DNA of 64,000 nt, from positions 8,866,001 to 8,930,000 of the forward strand of contig CP018627.1 in assembly GCA_002021875.1 (NCBI GenBank), given 5' to 3'. The notes beneath the pieces were generated by a model. It had not been told where the DNA came from. It worked only from the letters and a program-made list of their open reading frames with translations, and ran no database searches. The stretch comes from Streptomyces hygroscopicus (GTDB taxonomy: Bacteria > Actinomycetota > Actinomycetes > Streptomycetales > Streptomycetaceae). The position numbers were made by a program, and so were the translations under genes. How positions within the stretch are numbered: position 1 is the stretch's first letter; every line of letters starts with the position of its first letter. Positions 42,898 to 50,646 of the stretch are shown here, piece after piece.

Positions 42898-42898
42898 G

Positions 42899-43312
42899 AT
42901 GGCCAGGACCACGACGGTTCCGCGCTCCGACGTCCTGCTGACGGTCATGGGCGCGCCCTACGAGAGCGACCTGCTCACCAGCGCGCTGCGGCTGTCGCAG
43001 GCCATGCTCGAGGGCGGGGCCACGGTGCAGATCTGGGCCTGCGGCTACGCCACCATGCTCACCCAGCGGGGGCTGGGCGACAGCAAGCCCCGCAACCTCG
43101 CCGAATGGTCCGTGGACTATCCGTCGACGAGCCTGCTCGTCCGGGAGATGCTCCTCGCCTTCCCCGACCGGCTGCGCTGGTACGCCTGCCGCTTCTGCAG
43201 CGACGACCGCGGCGCGGTGGACCACGTTCCGGAGGTCCCGGTGCGGGCCCCGGCGAGGTTCGCCGAGCATGTGGCCGCCGCGGACAAGACGCTCTACCTG
43301 GGGGTGATGTGA
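42899..43312 (+). CDS. Small DsrE-like protein B (Cys-containing)
   Basis: A 137-residue protein of the same apparent family. It begins with VLLTVMGAPYESDLLTSALRLSQAMLEGG and then VQIWACGYATMLTQRG, where a Cys-x2-[A]-x4-R-G arrangement recalls the DsrE/TusD active-site segment. A further pair of Cys occurs in WYACRFCSDD. It is the only one of the three with a plausible catalytic Cys. Its stop overlaps the GTG start of the third gene (ATGTGA). Possible role: persulfide or thiol carrier, or a repurposed fold that binds an intermediate. No direct evidence for sulfur in the product. Confidence 0.55.
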   Translation: MARTTTVPRSDVLLTVMGAPYESDLLTSALRLSQAMLEGGATVQIWACGYATMLTQRGLGDSKPRNLAEWSVDYPSTSLLVREMLLAFPDRLRWYACRFCSDDRGAVDHVPEVPVRAPARFAEHVAAADKTLYLGVM

Positions 43313-43713
43313 CCGTGGCGGCCGAGGAGCGACGCGCGCTCGCCATCGTCGAGCGTGCCTACCGGGGCGCGGTGGAGACCCAGTTCTCCGACGGCCTCTA
43401 CTGCGCGTATCTCTTCCACCGCCACCTGGGCGGACTGGACGTCCTGCTGCGCGGCCCGGCGGTCGGCTATGCCGTCCGGGCCGCGCGGACGCCCGTACCG
43501 CGCCTGGGAAAGCGGGAGCTGACCACGGTCAACACCCCGGGCAAGGGCCTGGACGTGCTGCTGGCGGCCGGGGTCGGCGTCTGGGTCGAGGAGCAGGACC
43601 TGCGGGTGTACGGCCCGGACGCGACGTCCGGTCTGCTGCCCGGCGTACGCACGGTACCGGCCGGGGCCATGGCGGCCCGCTGGCCCGGATACCGCGCGGT
43701 CTTCTATCTGTGA
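43309..43713 (+). CDS. Small DsrE-like protein C
   Basis: A 134-residue protein translated from GTG 43309, overlapping the previous stop by three bases. It contains LLRGPAVGYAV, then VNTPGKGLDVLLAAGVGVWVEEQDLRVYG, an alpha/beta pattern like the DsrE/F/H fold. Its only visible Cys is in GLYCAYLF. With the two genes before it, it forms a contiguous triad, the same gene number as TusBCD or DsrEFH. It lies between the P450/glycosyltransferase pair and the KS-like gene at 43774. Fold call is tentative; function unknown. Confidence 0.5.
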   Translation: MTVAAEERRALAIVERAYRGAVETQFSDGLYCAYLFHRHLGGLDVLLRGPAVGYAVRAARTPVPRLGKRELTTVNTPGKGLDVLLAAGVGVWVEEQDLRVYGPDATSGLLPGVRTVPAGAMAARWPGYRAVFYL

Positions 43714-43773
43714 GCGGGCTCCCGGGGCGCGGCCGCCGGGACCCGCGACGATTCCCCAAGGAGTGGATCGGTT

Positions 43774-44886
43774 GTGACGGCCATGGTTGCCGCGGTGCGC
43801 GGTCCCGTGATCTCGGGTTGGTCGGCGGTGTCGCCGTACGGGATCGGGCGCCACGCCTTCGTCGAGGGGCTGCGGTCCGGGCGGAGAACGGCAGTGGAGC
43901 TCGACCCGGCCGAGTGGTCGGGGCCTGGTGAACAAGCCTGTCTGGTACCGGGCTTCGTCATCCGTGAGGTGCTGGGACGCAAGGGAACCCGGTCCATGGA
44001 CCGGGTGACCGGACTGGCCGTCACGGCCGTGGACCGGCTGCTGCGTGAGGTCACGGGCACCGAGCCCGGACCCGCGTCGGGCGGCGAAGACGTCGCGCTG
44101 GTGCTCGGCACGAACACCGGCAGCGCGCAGAGCATGATGGACCTGACCCGCGACACCTTCGTGCAGGAAAAGCCGTTCTACGTCGACCCCTCGCACTTCC
44201 CCAACACGGTGATGAACTGCGCCTCCGGGCAGTGCGCCATCCGGTACGGACTGCGCGGGCCCAACGCCACCGTGGCCGCGGGCCGCGCCTCCGGGCTTCA
44301 GGCGCTGCACTACGGACGGCGTCTGCTGACATCCGGGCGGGCGGGCAGCGTGCTGGTGGGCGCGGTGGAGGAGCACTCGGCCGCCCGCGCCTGGCTGGAG
44401 CACCACACCCGGGGCGAGGACGAGCGGGCCGACGGCGTGCTGCTCGGCGAGGGCTGTGCGGTGCTGCGGCTGGTCCCCGCCGACGCGCCGGACGCGGCGG
44501 CGGGCCTGGCCGAAGTGGTGCTGGTGGAGTCCGGGGTGGCCGGCCCGGAGGGCACGGAACCGGCACTGACCCGGTGCGTGGAGCGGGCGCTGCGGCGTTC
44601 CGGGGTGACCCCGGCCGAGGTGTGGGCGGTTTCGCCGTCCGCGCCGGCCGGGACCGCCGGAGTGGCGGAACGGGGCGTGCTGGAGGCGCTGTTCGGTGAG
44701 GTCGAGCCCCGCTGGGTGCCGCACCCCGAACCGATCGGGGACACCTCCGCGGCCGCCGCGGCCTTCCAGGTGGTCGCGGTCCTCGCCACCGCCGAGGACG
44801 CCCCGGACGCCTCCGGCAAGGTCGCGGTGATCACCTCGGTGGACCGCGACGGGGCGGTCGCCTGCGCATTGCTGCGGCTGCGGTGA
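43774..44886 (+). CDS. Chain-length-factor-like ketosynthase homologue (CLF B)
   Basis: A 370-residue ketosynthase-fold protein, clearly a paralogue of the one at 10023 (both begin MTAMxxxxRGPVIxGWSAVSPYGIGR and share GRKGTRSMDRVTGLAV). The catalytic position reads VAAGRASGL, without Cys, and HGTGT is missing, so it is CLF-like and not able to condense. GTG 43774 has AAGGAG about 11 nt upstream. It is 30 kb from the other PKS genes, beside the flavoenzyme and the DsrE triad. It may pair with one of the active KSs to give a KS/CLF complex with another chain length. Confidence 0.85.
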   Translation: MTAMVAAVRGPVISGWSAVSPYGIGRHAFVEGLRSGRRTAVELDPAEWSGPGEQACLVPGFVIREVLGRKGTRSMDRVTGLAVTAVDRLLREVTGTEPGPASGGEDVALVLGTNTGSAQSMMDLTRDTFVQEKPFYVDPSHFPNTVMNCASGQCAIRYGLRGPNATVAAGRASGLQALHYGRRLLTSGRAGSVLVGAVEEHSAARAWLEHHTRGEDERADGVLLGEGCAVLRLVPADAPDAAAGLAEVVLVESGVAGPEGTEPALTRCVERALRRSGVTPAEVWAVSPSAPAGTAGVAERGVLEALFGEVEPRWVPHPEPIGDTSAAAAAFQVVAVLATAEDAPDASGKVAVITSVDRDGAVACALLRLR

Positions 44887-44917
44887 AGACGAGCGAACGG
44901 GGGCAGCGGACCCACCC

Positions 44918-44978
44918 GATCCCGGGCGTCGCACGGGAGAAAGGTGTGGGTGGCAGCTTCCGGTCACGGCCCGGGATC
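44918..44978 (+). promoter_or_regulatory. Inverted repeat upstream of the flavoenzyme gene
   Basis: GATCCCGGGC (44918-44927) and GCCCGGGATC (44969-44978) are perfect 10-bp inverted arms separated by 41 nt, in the 148-bp gap before 45035. It could be a looped operator, a long-range RNA stem, or a terminator of the upstream operon. Confidence 0.35.
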
Positions 44979-45034
44979 GCGGCTCCGATTGCTGCGACGG
45001 TTACGGCGATTGAGACACAGATGGGATCCCCAGC

Positions 45035-46714
45035 ATGACGAACCGGGATGATTGGGATGCGATAGTCGTCGGCTCCGGCATCGGCGGCCTGGTCTGCGCC
45101 GCCTATCTGGCGGTGACCGGGCGGCGGGTCCTGGTGCTGGAGCAGCATGACGTCGCGGGCGGCAACAGCCATGTGTTTCGCCGCCGCCGCGCCTACGAGT
45201 TCGACGTCGGCGTCCACTACCTCGGCGACTGCGGGCCCGGCGGGGTGCTGCCCGCGATCCTCGGCGGCCTCGGCCTGGACAAGCGGATCACCTACCGCGA
45301 GATGGATCAGGACGGCTTCGACGAGATCGTGCTGCCGAGCACCTCCATGTTCATGCCCGCCGGCTGGGACCGGTACCGGCAGCGCCTGAAGGAGACGCTG
45401 CCGCAGGACGCCGAGGGCCTGGACACCTTCCTCGACATCTGCGAGACCCTGGGGGCCGAGATGCGCTCGGCCCTGCTGTCCGGGGAGGACCTGACGGTCG
45501 CCGACCTCGTCGCGCGCACCCCGGTCACCCTCAAATGGGGCCGCCATCCGCTCTCCCGGCTCTTCGACCACTGCGGGCTTTCGGCGCGGGCCAGGACCAT
45601 CCTGGCCGCCCAGTCGCCCAACTACGGCATGGGGCCCGAGCAGGCGACCGTCTCGATGCACGCGACCGTCACCGACCACTACGTGCGGGGCGCCTACTAC
45701 CCCGAGGGCGGCGGCCAGATGCTGGCCGCGGGTCTGGTGGAGAGCCTGGAGGCGCACGGCGGGGCCCTGCTCACCCGGGCCCATGTGACGCGCATCCTCG
45801 TCGACGACGGCAAGGTCACCGGGGTGGGGCTGGCCGACGGACGGCGGTTCTCCGCCCCGCTGGTGGTCTCGAACGCCGACTACCGCCGCACCGTGCTCGA
45901 CCTCGTGGGCGCCGAGCACTTCCCCGCCAAGCTGGTGACCAAGACCCAGGACGCGGCCATGGGGCTGCCGTTCGCCACGCTGTACGTGGCCCTGGACCGG
46001 CCGCTGCCCGAGCGGCGCAACGCCAATCTGTGGTGGTACGCCGACGACGACATCGACACCTACTACCGGCGGCTCGCCGAGGGCGACATCGACCCGGTCT
46101 CCTTCCTCTTCCTGTCCTTCGCGTCACAGAAGGACCCCGAGGGGCGCACCGTGTGCCCGCCGGGCCACAGCAACTTCCAGGTGATGACGCTGTGCCCGCC
46201 CGAGTACGACCGCTGGGGGGTGACCACGGGGCCCGCCGACGGCACCCGTTACCGCCGCAACGGCGCCTACCGGAAGAGCAAGGAAGAGTTCACCCAGGCC
46301 ATGCTCACCGCCGCCGAGCGGGCGATCGGCCCCTTCCGGGACCACATCACCCACCTGGAGGCGGCGACCCCGCTGACCCATGAGCGCTACACCCTGTCCA
46401 CCGGGGGTACCCCCTTCGGCCTCGCGGACTGGGGCGGCGTCGGCGTGCGCCCCGACACCCGCACCCAGGTCGAGGGGTTGCACGTGGTGGGCGCCAACAC
46501 CCGCTACGGCAGCGGCATCACCGGTGTCGCCGTGGGCGGCATCGCCTGCGCCTCCGCCATCGTCGGCCGCAGGCTGATGCACGAGGTGCACGACGGTGCC
46601 GTGCTGGGCGACGCGGACCTGCTGCCCGAGCGCGACGAGCGCTGGGACCCGCTCGCCGTCTCCCGGGGAACCGACCGTCGCCACGCCCGCGGTCTCGCGG
46701 GCATCGACCGATGA
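45035..46714 (+). CDS. Phytoene-dehydrogenase-like FAD oxidoreductase
   Basis: A 559-residue flavoprotein of the CrtI/CrtISO-type family. The N-terminal dinucleotide-binding motif VVGSGIGGLVCAAYLAVTGRRVLVLEQHDVAGG is split here: VVGSGIGGL then VLEQHDVAGGN. The family C-terminal FAD-contact block reads LHVVGANTRYGSGITGVAVGG. In carotenoid pathways such enzymes desaturate or isomerise polyenes. In cinnamoyl-lipid peptide clusters, homologues are proposed to oxidise a cyclohexadiene, formed by electrocyclisation of a polyene, to a benzene ring. With the DsbA-fold isomerase and paired dehydratases here, an aromatising or polyene-oxidising role is likely. Start at ATG 45035 has only a weak ribosome site. 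Confidence 0.88.
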   Translation: MTNRDDWDAIVVGSGIGGLVCAAYLAVTGRRVLVLEQHDVAGGNSHVFRRRRAYEFDVGVHYLGDCGPGGVLPAILGGLGLDKRITYREMDQDGFDEIVLPSTSMFMPAGWDRYRQRLKETLPQDAEGLDTFLDICETLGAEMRSALLSGEDLTVADLVARTPVTLKWGRHPLSRLFDHCGLSARARTILAAQSPNYGMGPEQATVSMHATVTDHYVRGAYYPEGGGQMLAAGLVESLEAHGGALLTRAHVTRILVDDGKVTGVGLADGRRFSAPLVVSNADYRRTVLDLVGAEHFPAKLVTKTQDAAMGLPFATLYVALDRPLPERRNANLWWYADDDIDTYYRRLAEGDIDPVSFLFLSFASQKDPEGRTVCPPGHSNFQVMTLCPPEYDRWGVTTGPADGTRYRRNGAYRKSKEEFTQAMLTAAERAIGPFRDHITHLEAATPLTHERYTLSTGGTPFGLADWGGVGVRPDTRTQVEGLHVVGANTRYGSGITGVAVGGIACASAIVGRRLMHEVHDGAVLGDADLLPERDERWDPLAVSRGTDRRHARGLAGIDR

Positions 46715-46763
46715 CGGCACCGCCCCGATCACGCACACACCGGCGACCTTTCCAGGAGAGAAC

Positions 46764-47741
46764 ATGGACGTGGCGATCGAGGCCGAGGGCCTGAGCAAAC
46801 GGTACGGCGACAACGAGGTGCTGAAGGGCGTCGACCTCACGGTGCCCGCCGGGTCCGTGCTCGGCCTTCTCGGACCGAACGGAGCCGGGAAGACCACGAC
46901 GGTACGGATCCTGGCCACCCTGCTGCCGGCCGACGGCGGCCGCGCGGTCGTGGCCGGCCACGACATCGGCACCGCGCCCCTGGAGGTCCGCAGGCGCATC
47001 GGCCTGGCGGGACAGTACGCGGCCGTGGACGAGCGCCTGACCGGCCGGGAGAACCTCGTCCTCATCGGCAGGCTCTACCGTCTCGGCCGCGCCAACGCCA
47101 AGCGGCGGGCGGAGGAACTGCTGGAGCGCTTCGACCTCACGGGCGCCGCGGACCGGGAGACGAAGACCTACTCGGGCGGCATGCGGCGCCGGCTGGACCT
47201 GGCCGCCAGCCTGCTGGCCGACCCCGACGTGCTGTTCCTGGACGAGCCGACCACCGGCCTGGACCTCACCAGCCGGATGACCTTGTGGGCCATGGTCCGC
47301 GAACAGGTCGAGGCGGGCGTCACCGTCCTGCTCACCACCCAGTACCTGGAGGAGGCGGACCAGCTCGCCGACCGCATCGCGGTCATCGACAAGGGGCTGC
47401 TCATCGCCGACGGCACCCCCGACGAGCTCAAGCGCAAGGTCGGCGGGGAGCGCCTCGAGGTCAGCCTCGCCGACCCGGCCGCCGTCCCGGAGGTCACCGC
47501 GCTGCTGGAGCGCGTCGCGGTGGGCGAACCCGTGGTGGGGGACCAGGGCCGCAGCGTATCGGTGCCGGTGGGCTCCGGCATCGATGCCATCGCCGACGCG
47601 GCGGCCGCGCTGCGCGGCAAGGGAATCGAGGTGACGGACTTCGCCATGCGCAGACCGTCCATGGACGACGTGTTCCTCGCGCTGACCGGGCGCAGCAGCG
47701 CCGGGGAGCCCGACGAGGACGAGGGGAAGACGGCAGCATGA
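46764..47741 (+). CDS. ABC transporter ATPase (DrrA-type)
   Basis: A 325-residue nucleotide-binding protein of the daunorubicin-resistance (DrrA) exporter group. Walker A is GPNGAGKTTT near residue 37, the signature is YSGGMRRRLDLAAS, Walker B is VLFLDEPTTGLD, and the C-terminal DrrA extension ends in RPSMDDVFLALTG. GGAGAG lies just before ATG 46764. The stop overlaps the permease start (ATGA). It couples ATP hydrolysis to export by the partner permease, probably of the lipopeptide, and may give self-resistance. Confidence 0.95.
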   Translation: MDVAIEAEGLSKRYGDNEVLKGVDLTVPAGSVLGLLGPNGAGKTTTVRILATLLPADGGRAVVAGHDIGTAPLEVRRRIGLAGQYAAVDERLTGRENLVLIGRLYRLGRANAKRRAEELLERFDLTGAADRETKTYSGGMRRRLDLAASLLADPDVLFLDEPTTGLDLTSRMTLWAMVREQVEAGVTVLLTTQYLEEADQLADRIAVIDKGLLIADGTPDELKRKVGGERLEVSLADPAAVPEVTALLERVAVGEPVVGDQGRSVSVPVGSGIDAIADAAAALRGKGIEVTDFAMRRPSMDDVFLALTGRSSAGEPDEDEGKTAA

Positions 47742-48526
47742 AGGAACTGGCAACCGACACCTGGATCCTGGCCGGGCGTCATATGAAGCACATCGCCCGT
47801 GTACCGGAGAAGCTGATCGGGGTGACCATCGCGCCCGTCGTGATGGTGCTGGTCTTCGGCTATCTCTTCGGCAGCGCGATGTCCGTGCCCGGCGGTAACT
47901 ACCGCGAGTACATCATGGCGGGCATCTTCACCCAGGTCATGTTCTCCGCGGTGGGCACGAGCGCCGCCGGCGTCGCGGACGACCTCAAGAACGGTCTGGT
48001 GGACCGCTTCCGGTCGCTGCCGATGTCCCGCTACGCGGTGCTGCTCGGCCGGACCGTCTCGGACATGGCGATGACGGCGCTCAGCTGCCTCGTCATGGCG
48101 CTGGTCGGCCTGCTCATCGGCTGGAAGGCGCACCACGGCCTGGTCAAGACCGTCGCGGGCTTCGGCCTGCTGCTCCTCCTGGGCTTCACCATGTGCTGGA
48201 TCGGCGCGCTGATCGGCCTGGTGGTGCGCAGCCCGGAGGCGGTCAACACCATCTCCTCACTGATGGTCCTGCCGTTCGCGCTGCTGTCCAACTCCTTCGT
48301 GCCGTTGGACGGGCTGCCGCGCTGGATGCAGATCATCGGCGAGTGGAACCCCATCAGCTCCGTGGTGAGTGCCTGCCGGGACCTGTGGGGCAACCCCTCC
48401 ACGGTGGTGAGCGACGCCCTGCCGGCCCAGCACCCGCTGGCCGCGGGCACCCTGATCCTGTGCACCCTGCTGATCGTGGTGGCCCCGACAGCCGCCCGCG
48501 CGTACCACAGGGCCGCCGCACGCTGA
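47738..48526 (+). CDS. ABC-2 type permease (DrrB-type)
   Basis: A 262-residue integral membrane protein with about six hydrophobic segments (for example VTIAPVVMVLVFGYLFG, LVMALVGLLIGW, TVAGFGLLLLLGFTM, VLPFALLSNSFVPL, LAAGTLILCTLLIVV). The block ISSLMVLPFALLSNSFVPLDGLPRWMQIIGEWNPIS is the ABC-2 permease signature of DrrB-like proteins. Start coupled to the ATPase stop by ATGA. It forms the membrane half of the exporter and is followed after 18 nt by the UbiB-like gene, so the three are probably one transcript. Confidence 0.93.
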   Translation: MKELATDTWILAGRHMKHIARVPEKLIGVTIAPVVMVLVFGYLFGSAMSVPGGNYREYIMAGIFTQVMFSAVGTSAAGVADDLKNGLVDRFRSLPMSRYAVLLGRTVSDMAMTALSCLVMALVGLLIGWKAHHGLVKTVAGFGLLLLLGFTMCWIGALIGLVVRSPEAVNTISSLMVLPFALLSNSFVPLDGLPRWMQIIGEWNPISSVVSACRDLWGNPSTVVSDALPAQHPLAAGTLILCTLLIVVAPTAARAYHRAAAR

Positions 48527-48544
48527 CCCGAAGGACCCCGCGCA

Positions 48545-50503
48545 GTGATGAAGCTGGCCCAGTTCCTCCTGGCCCTCCTGGTGATGACCGCGTTCATCAT
48601 GGCCTTCGTGTTCAGCGCCCGGAGGCTGCTGGGCCTGCGCATCGGGATCGTGCGGTCCCTGCTGGCCGGGCTGGTCAGCGTGGTGGGCCTGGCCGTCTTC
48701 AGCCTGCTGATGCAGCGCCCCGAGCAGCGCGGCATCCTCACCGGGGTGCAGTTCGGGTCCACGCTCGTGGTGACCACCGGCTTCCTGGCCGTCCTCGAAG
48801 TGGTCCTGCCCAGCGGCTCGGTGGGCGGGCCGCGCGGCTGGGTGCGGTCGGCGCGGTCCCGGGTCACCCGCACCCGCCGCTACTGGCACATCGTGTCCAT
48901 CGCCGTGCGCCACGGTCTGCGCCCCAGCCGCTATGGCGCGGTCCCCACCGGGGGCCGGGGGCCGGGCTCCGGGCGCATGGCCAGGCCGCTGCGGCTGGCG
49001 CTGGAGGAGGGCGGTGCCACCTTCGTCAAGCTGGGCCAGGTGCTGTCCACCCGCCGGGACCTGCTCCCGCCCGCCTTCATCGCCGAACTGGGGCGGCTGC
49101 ACCACCAGGTCTCACCGGAGCCCTGGCAGGTGGTGGGGGAGGCCCTGGAGCGGGAGCTGGGCATGCCGCTGACGGAGGCGTTCGCCCACTTCGACCACGA
49201 GCCGCTGGCGGCGGCCTCCATAGCGCAGGTCCACGCGGCACGGCTGCACTCCGGCGAGGAGGTCGTGGTCAAGGTGCGCCGCCCGGGCGTCCGGGAGGTC
49301 GCCGAATGTGACCTGCAGATCATCCTGCGGTTCGCCAGAACGCTGGAGCGGCGCGCCGGCTGGGCCCGCGCGCTGGGGGTGGTGGACCTGGCCGACGGGT
49401 TCGCCACCTCGGTCCGTGAGGAGTTGGACTTCCGGATCGAAGCGGCCAACATCGCCACCGTGAGCACGGCCTGGAGCCTGCGCTCGGAGGGCACCGGCAT
49501 CCGGCTGCCGAGGGTGTACGAGGAGTGGTCGGGCGAGCAGGTGCTGGTCATGGAGCGGCTGACCGGCACCCCCATCGGCTCGGCCGCCGCGGTCCTCAAA
49601 GGCACCGCGGAGGAACGCCTGGCGCTCGCCAGGAAGGTGATGGTCAACATGTTCCACCAGGTGATGATCGACGGCACCTTCCACGCGGATCCGCACCCCG
49701 GGAACATCCTGCTGCTGGACGACGGCGCCATCGGCGTCATCGACTTCGGCTCGGTCGGCCGGGTCGACGCCCAGGTCCGCTCCGGTCTGCGGTCCCTGCT
49801 CTTCGCGCTCAACAGCCAGGACTCGGCCGCCCTGTGCGACGCGCTGCTGGAAGTGGTCACCCGGCCCGAGGAGATCGACGAGCAGCGGCTGCAGCGGGAG
49901 CTCGGCCGCTTCCTGTCACGCTACTTCGCACCCGGCTCCACCCCCAGCGTGCAGATCTTCACCGACCTCTTCCGGCTGGTCCAGCGCCACGGGCTGACCA
50001 TCCCGCCCGAGGTCGCGGCCGTCTTCCGGGCCCTGGGCACCCTCGAGGGCACCCTGATGCTCATCGCCCCGGGCTTCGTCATGGTGGAGGAGGCCAGGAC
50101 CTTCGCCGACGGGGGCTTCGCCCGGGCCGGCGGCGATCCGCTGAGCCAGCTGATCAGCCCGACGGACGTGATGGCGGCCTGGGAACTGCTGCGCAGGCTG
50201 CCCCGGCGGCTGGATCGGGTCACCAGCGCGCTCGAACAGGGCCGCCTCGGCGTCGGCGTGCGGCTCTTCGCCAACGCCCGCGACCGTACGTACATCAGGT
50301 CGCTGGTGCACGAGATCCTGCTGACCTTCATCGCCGCCACCAGCGGGGTCATGTCGGTGATCCTGCTCAGCATCGACGGCGGTCCGCTGGTCGTTCCCGG
50401 AATAGGACTCTTCCAATTGCTGGGCTATCACCTGCTGGTGATCTCCGGAGTGATCGGTCTGAAAGTTCTTTTCCTCATTTCGCGCGGCAGCGGGCGGAAC
50501 TGA
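48545..50503 (+). CDS. UbiB/ABC1 (AarF)-family kinase-like membrane protein
   Basis: A 652-residue protein of the ABC1/UbiB atypical kinase family. About three hydrophobic helices at the N-terminus, then the family motif FVKLGQVLSTRRDLLPPAF (K-x-G-Q), the AxAS segment PLAAASIAQVHAARL, the catalytic FHADPHPGNIL and the metal-binding IDFGSVGR. Two transmembrane helices end the protein. GTG 48545 or ATG 48548 both fit GAAGGA upstream. Family members support ubiquinone or isoprenoid-lipid biology and are rare in peptide clusters. Its place directly after the exporter suggests a membrane-lipid or transport role, but no specific reaction can be named. Confidence 0.9.
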   Translation: MMKLAQFLLALLVMTAFIMAFVFSARRLLGLRIGIVRSLLAGLVSVVGLAVFSLLMQRPEQRGILTGVQFGSTLVVTTGFLAVLEVVLPSGSVGGPRGWVRSARSRVTRTRRYWHIVSIAVRHGLRPSRYGAVPTGGRGPGSGRMARPLRLALEEGGATFVKLGQVLSTRRDLLPPAFIAELGRLHHQVSPEPWQVVGEALERELGMPLTEAFAHFDHEPLAAASIAQVHAARLHSGEEVVVKVRRPGVREVAECDLQIILRFARTLERRAGWARALGVVDLADGFATSVREELDFRIEAANIATVSTAWSLRSEGTGIRLPRVYEEWSGEQVLVMERLTGTPIGSAAAVLKGTAEERLALARKVMVNMFHQVMIDGTFHADPHPGNILLLDDGAIGVIDFGSVGRVDAQVRSGLRSLLFALNSQDSAALCDALLEVVTRPEEIDEQRLQRELGRFLSRYFAPGSTPSVQIFTDLFRLVQRHGLTIPPEVAAVFRALGTLEGTLMLIAPGFVMVEEARTFADGGFARAGGDPLSQLISPTDVMAAWELLRRLPRRLDRVTSALEQGRLGVGVRLFANARDRTYIRSLVHEILLTFIAATSGVMSVILLSIDGGPLVVPGIGLFQLLGYHLLVISGVIGLKVLFLISRGSGRN

Positions 50504-50580
50504 TGCGGCATTGAATGGTCATGGAATGGGCGTCGGGAATTGTTACCGGACGGTATTCCGTGATATTGGCAGCATGGTGA

Positions 50581-50615
50581 TATAGCCCTTGAGGGGCCCG
50601 GGCCCCCTGGCTATA
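50581..50615 (+). promoter_or_regulatory. Long hairpin in leader of acyl-AMP ligase gene
   Basis: TATAGCC (50581-50587) pairs with GGCTATA (50609-50615) around an inner palindrome GGGGCCCGGGCCCC (50593-50606). It sits about 30 nt before the ATG, in an unusually AT-rich 143-bp gap. It may be an attenuator or operator, or a terminator of the UbiB operon. No T-run follows. Confidence 0.5.
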
Positions 50616-50646
50616 CAGGAGCCATCCACCGCTGAAAAGGATGGAC

